Position numbers and translations under genes: made by a program
Notes under the pieces: generated by a model
Databases searched by the model: none
What the model was told of the DNA's origin: nothing
The model's input: the letters and a program-made list of their open reading frames with translations, nothing else
In this document: positions 56,483-64,000 of the stretch, piece after piece
Position numbering within the stretch: the first letter of the stretch is position 1
Layout of the letters: every line of letters begins with the position of its first letter
Assembly (NCBI GenBank): GCA_917880885.1
Contig: OU862910.1
Coordinates: 12,536,710 to 12,600,709, forward strand
Reading direction: 5' to 3'
DNA from: Limnephilus marmoratus
Lineage: Eukaryota > Arthropoda > Insecta > Trichoptera > Limnephilidae
DNA: 64,000 nucleotides

Positions 56483-57385
56483 TATTCTTTTTAATCGGCA
56501 GTTTCAATCTGACATCCTCCGCTGTCTTATTAATTAATGAATTTAATAAAAAAATAAGAATCTTGTTGCGGTCTTTTTGATTGGCAATTTCAATCTGATA
56601 TCCTCCGCTGTCTTTTATTTAATACTCTCCGAGTATTTTAGGAATTGTTTTATTTTATTAATTAATGAATTTAATAAAAAAATAAGAATCTTGTTGCGGC
56701 CTTGTTGATTGGCAATTTCAATCTGATATCCTCCGCTGTCTTTTATTTAATACTCTCCGAGTATTTTAGGAATTGTTTTATTTTATTAATTAATGAATTT
56801 AATAAAAAAATAAGAATCTTATTGCGGTCTTTTTGATTGGCAATTTCAATCTGAAATCCTCCGCTGTCTTGTATTTAATACTCTCCGAGTATTTTAAGAA
56901 GTGTTTTATTTTATTAATTAATGAATTTAATAAAAAAATATAAATCTTGATGCGGTCTTTTTTAATGGCAATTTCAATCTGATATCCTCCGCTGTCTTTT
57001 ATTTAATACTCTCGGAGTATTTTAGTAATTGTTTTATTTTATTAATTAATGAATTTAATAAAAAAATAAGAACCTTGCGGCGGTCTTTTTGATTGGCAAT
57101 TTCAATCTGATATCCTCCGCTGTCTTTTATTTAATACTCTCCGAGTATTTTAGGAATTGTTTTATTTTATTAATTAATGAATTTAATAAAAAAATAAGAA
57201 TCTTGTTGCGGTCTTTTTGATTGGCAATTTCAATCTGAAATCCTCCGCTGTCTTTTATTTAATACTCTCCGAGTATTTTAGGAATTGTTTTATTTTATTA
57301 ATTAATGAATTTAATAAAAAATAAAAAAAGAATCTTGTTGCGGTCTTTTTGATTGGCAGTTTCCATCTGACATCCTCCGCGGTAA
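56483..57385. repeat. Tandem satellite, 128-bp unit, about 7 copies
   Basis: 'ttggcaatttcaatctga' recurs at 56581, 56709, 56837, 56965, 57093 and 57221, exactly 128 bp apart, then at 57353 (132). The first unit (56495) is shortened to 86 bp. Each unit contains 'atcctccgctgtctt', 'aatactctccgagtatttta' (with an inner palindrome) and 'attaattaatgaatttaata'. It is non-coding. The last unit passes directly into a SINE head. Confidence 0.97.
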
Positions 57386-57740
57386 GACTCTCGCCTATGA
57401 ATCTGGTGGTCGCGGGTTAAAATCCCGGCAAATTAATTTATGTTGTTTCACAAAATTCATTAAAAATATCGTGCGGAATATTTTCGGCATGTTTCGATAC
57501 ACTCAAAGAGTATCGTTCTAGTAAAAGACTTCTACTGAGAATTGAAACGTTCATTTAAGTGGCTTTAGCCATGTTTTGTGAGAAGATATGACAAGCAAGG
57601 CGTTTTACTCACCTTTCTCTTCGCCGTATCTTTCCCCTCCACAATACTTCACTCTCACAACATATCCGAATTGGTGAGACGACATAAGTTTTACTGACTC
57701 CAGACAGTTGGGAGCAATTCGGTGTGACTCTTGACTCCCA
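57385..57740 (+). mobile_element. tRNA-derived SINE (family 1), most complete head
   Basis: The head reads GCGGTAAGACTCTCGCCTAT (A-box side) then 'ggtcgcgggttaaaatcccg' (B box, with TTAAAATCC for TTCGAATCC). The acceptor stem is missing. The body continues 'aaacgttcatttaagtggct', 'ttactgactccagacagttg', matching 32855 and 53755. The head starts exactly where the last 128-bp satellite unit ends. Confidence 0.75.
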
Positions 57741-57905
57741 CTAGCGAACTGCCATTACTATGGCGTAGATAATTACAAATATGAGAATTATAAGCCAGTC
57801 GTTCAGTTTGTACAGAAAATTACGGATCTGGAACTAGGAGGAGTATCTGACGAGAGGATGGTGGGAAAGTACCTGGATGTTATATTATTTTAAAATAATA
57901 ATTAT

Positions 57906-58350
57906 TTTTTTAATATTAACTCCACACAGGAGGCCCTGAAGAAAGAAAGTGATTTCCCTCAGGGCCTATGTCATTTGGGATGCTGTGTGGAGGGTCTTTT
58001 TGAGGAAAGGAAGGAATGAACATTGGTCTTGAAGAGACCCATATTGTAGGAAGGAGAAAACACAGAGGCCAGCAAATCATTCCACAGCCGAGCTGTTGAA
58101 CACAAGAACAAGTCGAAGAAACGACCCGTTCTCATGTGACAAATGTCAACCGTGTACAAATGTTGGGCACGCGTTTGGCGTGTTTCCCGACTATGCACCG
58201 GTGCCGAAGGGATCAATGATGCTAGTTCCTCGGAGCATCTTCCATTGTAATACCGGTAGAACAAACATAGCATTCCCACCCGACGCCTGTGCAATCCGTC
58301 TGTTAAGATGGGAGAATCTACTAACGGACCGCCCGTTTCTGCACAGAGTC
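57906..58350 (-). mobile_element. CR1/Jockey-like LINE scrap with tail
   Basis: On the minus strand from CTCGACTCTGTGCAGAAACG through the 'agattctcccatcttaacag' and 'gttctaccggtattacaatg' blocks, ARLWNDLLASVF and LFKTNVHSFLSSKRP, to the tail and A-rich end at 57906. It lacks about 20 bases around 58290. It is close to 28911-29708 in sequence. Confidence 0.85.
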
Positions 58351-58779
58351 GAGGTCAATTGTTTGAAAACTTTAATCAATCAAACAAAATTTATTTGCGC
58401 ATGCCGGAATTGCTAGTCGAGAGCCTTACCTCGCCTCTAAATGGCTCACGTAACGTTTTTTTTAACTAAAATTATTGATACAGAAAAAAATTAAAACACA
58501 TACACACTTTATTAGACAAATGTACCTATTCATACACAGAGAGAGTTTAAGAAATATGTTAAAATATGGATACATTCTAATGATCGAGCCTGGTGCCCTC
58601 ACCCAAACGCCCAATTGAATTGACAGTTGTTATTGTAGTAATAACCTTGCAGTTTATGAATTGTGTAGGTATATGCAAACAATAATGTTAACTAAAATAA
58701 AGTTTTTGCTGTATGGAAACCTACTTTACACATTTATAAAAAAACCATAGACAAAATTGCGAGAAACAATTAACAAAAA
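58351..58779. other. No gene seen
   Basis: No supported feature. Confidence 0.35.
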
Positions 58780-58995
58780 TTCTGCCTCAATACAGGTTCA
58801 CCTAGTGAGGCAGGCTATGCACAACTAAAAATACTGTATAACTATACTACTCCTGTGTAACCTTTCTTACGTTACTTTCTATTTGTTAATTTTTCTGTAC
58901 TGATTGATGTAATCTATTTGTAAACTACATTGAGCATGTAATTTTTTTAGTTATATTGTTGTTATTTCATTGAATAAAGATTATTATTTTTATTA
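58780..58995 (+). mobile_element. LINE 3' UTR-like fragment
   Basis: 'tctgcctcaatacaggttca', 'cctagtgaggcag' and a late AATAAAGATTATTATT(TTATT)n tail look like the 3' UTR and tail of a LINE with a short direct-repeat end. There is no coding part, so the call is tentative. Confidence 0.45.
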
Positions 58996-59149
58996 TTATT
59001 ATTATTTGTCATAAACGTTATTGTCACCTCACTCCTTTTGTCGTTCCATACGAAAATAATAAATAAAAAATTCCAAAAGTTAAAAAAAAAATTAACAAAT
59101 TGTTATTCAAAACTTTGGTTTCATGAAGGTGTATATTTTACTTTTTTGG

Positions 59150-59290
59150 ACGTTACTTTTTAGATTTGAATACAAAACGTAGAGTTTTTCCTTTCTAACA
59201 CCGTTTAGAACATATTTCTCACTGTGATGGTAAGGGTGTTACAGCGATTTATATGAGACCTATGTGATCTGGGACAAATTTAGTCTTCCG
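59150..59290 (+). repeat. Paralogue of the 20770-21510 flanks (empty site)
   Basis: 'ttcctttctaacaccgttta', 'gatggtaagggtgttacagc' and 'tatgagacctatgtgatct' parallel 20800-20873 and 21460-21500 with no 586-bp MITE in between. Its own ends are unknown. Confidence 0.55.
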
Positions 59291-60180
59291 TGATTATTGA
59301 CCATTTATTATGTTGTATTGACCCAGAAAACATAGTAGGATATTTCAAAATGCCATAATAACGAACCGGACCGTTACGCTTCCCGGTGTTCTTTTATAGC
59401 ATATATGTAAAACAGACAAGTTTAAATATATTAGATATGTCAGCATTTGAACAAAGCTTTCATCATTATCTCAGTATTTGGATTAATAAAATCGATAGCA
59501 CCTTTGACTGTAGCATATCATTTGGTCCCTTGACCTCAACCGCTCAATCAAAGAACCTTATGCCTTTGTAGAAACACAAATATAAAGAGTATTGAACGAT
59601 AAATCAAACGGCCTCACCGGTTTACTCGTCAACGTAATAATAATGCGTTATTATCGTACGAGCGGCAGACTCTAATATAATAGCGAGCATTCTTGCAATT
59701 TTTAATCTTATCACGTTCATTGAGTACAAATTATTATCATCGTGCGGCTGATTGCTGATTGATTTATCTTTACACAAAATATCACCGAATCAAACACATT
59801 ATCGTTGATTATTTGCTGCTAAGCGTCGGAGCCGATACACCTGTGTATTGGTCGATTCGATAAAGAAAAAAATAATATAATCAGTTTAAATACATATTGT
59901 TAACAAAGTGTTCAGATGGTTTTATTTGCGGGAAATGAAGTGTTGAATGCAGTGAATAAATTAAAATAGAGACCACAACAAAATGAAAACTTTATTAATT
60001 GTGTTTGATAAGATTTTATCGTGTATGGTGGATCATCTTTTACTAGGACCTGGAAAAGGCTATAAATGATGTGTTTATGATTAATGGAAAAGTTTTTCGA
60101 TGGATCTTGCTTATTTGTTTGAAGGTTAACGATGCGGTTATACATTTGTTAAGTGACGTTTTAGTGTGAAGTGATTCAAT
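59291..60180. other. No gene; possible upstream region of the exon at 60181
   Basis: AT-rich with no repeats I recognise, unlike most of the window. If 60181 is a true start, this would hold its promoter and leader. No TATA/initiator pair stands out. Confidence 0.3.
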
Positions 60181-60348
60181 ATGAATTCGATTAGGGGATC
60201 TGTTTCGATGCAAGTGGCTGGTCTGGAGTTGCTTGCGAGAAATTCCCTCAATGCTCTGCGACACACAAGTCTTTTATCCATAGACGAATTCCGAGAAGAA
60301 GAACGAGGTTCAGTCACTGATAAAGAATGGAATTGGAAAATTCTGAGG
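60181..60348 (+). CDS. Possible first coding exon of an unidentified host gene
   Basis: ATG at 60181 is followed by 56 codons: MNSIRGSVSMQVAGLELLAR, ... LRHTSLLSIDEFREEERGSV, ... KEWNWKILR. The frame reaches AGG|GTAAAT at 60346-60354, a plausible phase-0 splice donor; it would otherwise stop at 60363. Composition is balanced and hydrophilic in the second half, unlike the low-complexity frames around it. I do not recognise the protein, and no following exon or acceptor can be paired with it inside this window. It could be a chance frame. Confidence 0.3.
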
Positions 60349-60485
60349 GTAAATCATTTTTAAATCTTATAATATATTTAATACTTTACAACATGTAAGA
60401 AATTAGAAGTGACAGAGAGGTACACTCTCACTTGAAGAGCGATCGTGGAATCAATATCTAACTAATTAGCAGCCACAACTGGGGG

Positions 60486-60912
60486 TGGTCCGTTTGATAG
60501 ATTCTCCCATCTTAACAGACGGATTGCAATCCTGAGAGCTTAGGCTTCGGGTGGGAATGCTATCCTTGTTCTACCGGTATTACAATGGAAGATGTTCCAA
60601 GGAATTAGCGTCATTGATCCCTTTCGGCACCGGTGCATAGTCAAGAAACACCCCAAATGCATGCCCGCTATATACGGTTGACATTTGTCACTTGAGAACG
60701 AATCGCTTCTTCGACTCGTTCTTGTTTTCAACAGCTCGGCTGTGGAATGATTTGCTGGCCTCTGTGTTTCCTCCTTCCTACAACATGGGTCTCTTCAAGA
60801 TCAATGTTCATTCCTTCCTCTCCTTAAAAAGACCCTCCACACAGCATCCCAGATGACATAGGCCTTTAGGGAAATTATTTTCTTCAAGGCTTCCTGTGTG
60901 GAGTAATTGAAA
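60486..60912 (+). pseudogene. CR1/Jockey-like LINE scrap with tail
   Basis: It starts at 'gtccgtttgatagattctcc' and continues through 'gggtgggaatgctatccttg', 'cagctcggctgtggaatgat' and 'caacatgggtctcttcaaga' to the LINE tail and poly-A at 60907-60918. It has several small indels and frameshifts. Confidence 0.85.
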
Positions 60913-60921
60913 AAAAAAACT

Positions 60922-61070
60922 AATTATCACGCCGCTTCCCGCAGCGGTAGGCAGAGAGGACGGACCGACAAACAACTCGGTCTTGGAACACGCTTTTTGT
61001 CTGATTCACATTCATAAATCGTCTCATACATGCTCTTCTATTATTCTGACTCATGAGAAAAAGATGTTGA
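60922..61070 (-). pseudogene. LINE C-terminal scrap (second RTE-like family)
   Basis: The minus strand reads SQNNRRACMRRFMNVNQTKS then DRVVCRSVLSAYRCGK, the same segment as in 61375-61745. It is 5'-truncated just upstream. Both copies share the 3' terminus (atcacgccg on the plus strand). Confidence 0.7.
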
Positions 61071-61214
61071 TAAAAAATCATCCAGACACTATCTAGATAG
61101 CATTTAGTTCGGGTTTGTATCTTGCAATCATATATATTCAGAGCAGCCAATAATACGTGCGTTAAGAAAAGAAAGATAATGTTGGTAGTTCTTAGTTGAA
61201 GTATGATACAGTTA

Positions 61215-61350
61215 AAAGTGACCGAATTGGATATAGACACCTTGTTACAGTTGATAGAGCTGTTGCCATGAAAGCAGAAGGTGCTGGGTTCGACTCTCGG
61301 AGGTGCCAACATCTTTTTCTGATTTTTCTGTTTCCAGATTTTCGGTTGAG
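61215..61350 (+). repeat. tRNA-like SINE head and body
   Basis: A cloverleaf can be partly drawn. Acceptor GACACCT/AGGTGCC has 6 of 7 pairs, an anticodon-like arm GTTGC/GCAGA surrounds CATGAAA, and a T arm lies around GGGTTCGACTCTCGG. The D arm does not pair and position 33 is not T, so it is not a working tRNA. The following 'aacatctttttctgattttt' matches the fragment at 13680-13800. Confidence 0.55.
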
Positions 61351-61374
61351 TTTCGCTAGTATTAACTAACTAAC

Positions 61375-61745
61375 ATCACGCCGTTTCCCCGCAGCGGTAG
61401 GCAGAGAGGACGGACCGCCAAACAACTCGATCTTGGCACACACTCCTTGCCTCGTTCACATTCATACATCGTCTCATACATGCTCTTCTATTATTCCGAC
61501 TCTTCACATGGCCCGACTCAAGTATCTGATTCACGTGCTCGTGCCATGTCTTCTTCGGGCGTCCCCGACTTCTTCTGCCATTCAGATTTGCGTCATATAT
61601 TGCCCTTACACTCTTTGCATTCGCTCTACTTGACAAAACCATCTGAGCGTCGCTTTTTTAATATCATTCTTTACAATTACTTCAGCTTTGCGTTCTTTGC
61701 GGATCTCCTCATTTTTCACACGATCGTACATGATTTTACCACATC
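61375..61745 (-). pseudogene. RTE-like LINE ORF2 C-terminal fragment
   Basis: The minus strand reads MYDRVKNEEIRKERKAEVIV and LRWFCQVERMQRV. After a frameshift it reads VRAIYDANLNGRRSRGRPKK, TWHEHV, then RACMRRCMNVNEARSV and DRVVWRSVLSAYRCG. The LRW(G)xVERM...NGxRxRGRPKKxW order is the C-terminal signature of RTE/R1-type insect LINEs. The polymerase core is absent. Confidence 0.8.
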
Positions 61746-61789
61746 AATATCCGATTCAGCATCAAAATTCGACAAAACGGAAATATAGT

Positions 61790-62290
61790 AATTACTAATG
61801 TTATTTCACTCGTATAATTTAAAAATTTAAAGTTGTTTACATACTTCTTTCTCCACAATAACCTTCTTATATCGACTATCGACTATACTCACTTATATCG
61901 ACTATACTCACCTTATTATGATGACTATCTCAACACAGCTACCCACACCTACTATATGTACATTACTGCCACAATGGGTGGTACCACGGAGTCCTCCTTA
62001 AGAGTCTCAAGGGGGATATTGTGCTATCACTTATGATTGCATAATAATACATGCGTACACCTCAGCACTGGTTCTCCCAGTGAGGTGTTCACAATCCATA
62101 ACCACATTCATTTTAACCAATTACATACAGTTGCCGATCATATTTCACTCTACTACCTACTATGTTTCATATTAAGAATATTTTTTGTTTTACTAAACTT
62201 CCACCTTATGTAATTGTCATTGCATTTATTAACTCTATGTCATTGTATTTATACTGTATGTAAGAGCATAGAAATAAAAAAATAAATATC
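61790..62290 (+). mobile_element. LINE 3' UTR-like sequence
   Basis: A duplicated 'ttatatcgactatactcac' at about 61869-61910, a 'tacacctcagcactggttct' block and an A-rich end (62266-62289, with AAATAAA) suggest a LINE 3' UTR. There is no coding support. Confidence 0.35.
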
Positions 62291-62763
62291 TACCACGATG
62301 CAGACGTTTTCCCGTCTGTATTGTGTCAAGTCAGGGGAAGACTGATTTGTAATTTATCTCATAACATCTTTATTTTATCAATCACGTGCGTACACAAAAA
62401 AAATAATTAAGAGATAAAAAAAATCACTTAACAGATCGCTATTTTTGATAGAAAAATTTGTTTATTAAAAATTCCACATTCCTCATAGGCTAACAACACA
62501 ATAATCGACAGGAATGAGTAGAATTTTTTTATCGATCTGAAAATACGTGTCTCATTGTTGAAAGAATATTATTTATTGATCATGAAAATCGGATCGTTTA
62601 CACAGCCCATAATTTATTCAGGTGTGTTCGCAATTATTGTTTGATTTATTTGTCGATTCGACGAAGTGCGTTCATTACTTTATAATAAAACGATACTTCA
62701 ATAAGGACATAAATAATAGTAATTGTCTAAACATATTGTAGAGGCTATATGTCGTTAATACAA
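62291..62763. other. No gene seen
   Basis: AT-rich, no supported feature. Confidence 0.4.
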
Positions 62764-62870
62764 TGAACCCAACTGACTGAGCCAGTGGGACTGTGGCATT
62801 CCAAGTTATGTGAGACTGAAGAAATTAAGGGAATAGAAAAGAAGGGGAGAGAGAGGTTACGGACAGGAAT
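62764..62870 (-). mobile_element. tRNA-derived SINE (family 1), 3' part
   Basis: In reverse it matches the right end of 32855-33165: 'ctgagccagtgggactgtgg', 'tgtgagactgaagaaattaa' and 'gaatagaaaagaaggggaga'. The head is missing. Confidence 0.6.
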
Positions 62871-63444
62871 TTAAAAATATAGATAAAAAAATTAAGATTA
62901 CGATTTAAGATTTAATGTAAATTTAGCCAAAGCAGAAATATTCCACTTTATTTTGCTTTGGGCAGCTTTTACATTCGGCTTCGCCCAGTTTGAGTGTAGG
63001 TAATTAGGTAACCATTTTATAAATCCGATAAAAATTGGTTGCAAAAATAAGCAGTTCTTCGGATCCACTGTGATCCAATGACAGCTGGTGACAGGCAATG
63101 ACGCCATATGTAATCTCTCCCTATCCGGATAGATACTTAAATTCTGTAAATCCGTAGTAGTTATATCTAGGGAGGAAACATTCACATGCGAGCTGCTGGT
63201 GGAAGTAGCGTCATCTTGTATCGAATTCTTGAATTAGAAACCGAATTATAGCAGTAGCTTTGTGTGACATTCCACGTATGCAGATGTTATTTGAGGCGCG
63301 GCCGTTAAGCGTGTCGTCCGACATACACTCGTGGCTGGGTTCTGAAATTCAAACACGCAGACGCTAACGTAATAATATACTCCGCTGTAATGTGACATTA
63401 TAAAATGAAATAAAATGAACTTTATATAAAAAAAACGACAGCCG
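62871..63444. other. No gene seen
   Basis: 63340-63420 is a faint match to 1705-1800. The minus frame at 62898-63185 has no domain I recognise. Confidence 0.35.
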
Positions 63445-63895
63445 TCTCTGGTCTGGAACTGTGCAGAAACAGGCAGCCGGTTTGATAGATTCTCCTATCA
63501 CATATGAATTGCAATCTCTAGAACACAGGCGTCGGGTGGGAATGCTGTCCTTGTTCTACCGGTATGTTAATAGAAGACGCTCAGAGGAACTAGCATTATT
63601 GATTCCTTTGCCACCGGTGCACGGTTGGGAAACACGTAATACGCGCGCCCCACATTTGAATACAGTTGAAATTTGTCTCTTTAGAAAACGGATCGTTTCT
63701 ACGCGTTATTCAGTTCAAAAGCTCGGCTATTAAACAATTTGACGGCCTCTGTGTTTCCCTCCTCCTCCGAATTGGGTCTCTTCAAGTCCCATATGCAATC
63801 CTTTCTTTCCACAAAAATCCCCAAAGATGACGTGGACCCTGTGAGAAATTATTTTACTCAAGGCCTCCTGTGTGGAGGTAATGTAAAAAAAAACA
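63445..63895 (+). pseudogene. CR1/Jockey-like LINE scrap with tail
   Basis: It begins 'tctggtctggaactgtgcag' (about 35 bases deleted relative to 28911-29708), then QKQAAGLIDSPI, EHRRRVGMLSLFYRYVNRRR, ELALLIPLPPVHGWETRNTR, later frameshifts, and the LINE tail with poly-A at about 63883-63891. Confidence 0.85.
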
Positions 63896-64000
63896 CATCC
63901 TTAGGATAGAATATTTGATTTACTTTATCGTTCAATCTTGTAATCGTAATATTATAATCTTTTGAGAATTCAAAACATTCCCTTTGTACGAAATGTAGTA

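Noticed and set aside
61235..61310. Complete tRNA gene
   Set aside because: The D arm does not pair, position 33 is not T, one acceptor pair fails, and the downstream sequence matches a SINE-like fragment at 13680-13800.

Overview
The window looks like intergenic DNA from an arthropod, most likely an insect. It is AT-rich, contains TTAGG-type runs (about 14696-14722 and 30551-30590), and is crowded with mariner-like, hAT, P-like, Helitron, Gypsy, CR1/Jockey-like and RTE-like elements. No complete host gene was recognised. The best host candidate is a possible first coding exon at 60181-60348. I cannot fix the order from the sequence.

Region 1-16.4 kb. A 243-bp hairpin element (1840-2082) carries a hammerhead-like core between 13-bp direct repeats. 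Next is an internally deleted mariner-like transposon (about 2111-11530). It was hit by a hAT-type MITE (2732-3422, 8-bp duplication) and by a 7,760-bp Gypsy LTR retrotransposon on the minus strand (3529-11288, 646-bp LTRs, 4-bp duplication). The Gypsy copy keeps gag, protease, reverse transcriptase, RNase H and integrase, but has at least one frameshift and a shortened gag. Two foldback MITEs, a Helitron-like repeat with secondary insertions, and two more hammerhead-like loci follow to 16.4 kb.

Region 16-35 kb. This holds short retroelement copies that share a 3' tail with a CR1/Jockey-like LINE, five or more MITEs (three with clear duplications), a three-unit tandem repeat with a MITE in one unit and an intact empty site in the next, and a second mariner-like relic with a LINE nested in its right end. 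It also holds a large foldback structure whose arms are tandem arrays (30133-30985), a fourth hammerhead-like locus inside a foldback element, and tRNA-derived SINEs.

Region 35-51 kb. Two copies of one P-superfamily-like non-autonomous element (35461-36105 and 45297-46032) each have perfect 8-bp duplications; the second interrupts an RTE-like LINE. The region also has two well-bounded Helitrons, a 30-bp minisatellite, a solo LTR with a textbook core promoter (41659-42520), and a deleted classical mariner (48819-49732) placed beside a LINE tail.

Region 51-64 kb. Here are 5'-truncated LINE scraps on both strands, a 128-bp tandem satellite (56483-57385) that runs into a tRNA-derived SINE, more SINE copies, and the candidate host exon.

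The elements do not form a pathway. They record layered transposition, and several junctions are clean enough to order the events: mariner-like element before hAT MITE and Gypsy; RTE LINE before the P-like element; tandem repeat before the 275-bp MITE. I saw no CRISPR array, rRNA, intact tRNA, or convincing new multigene system.
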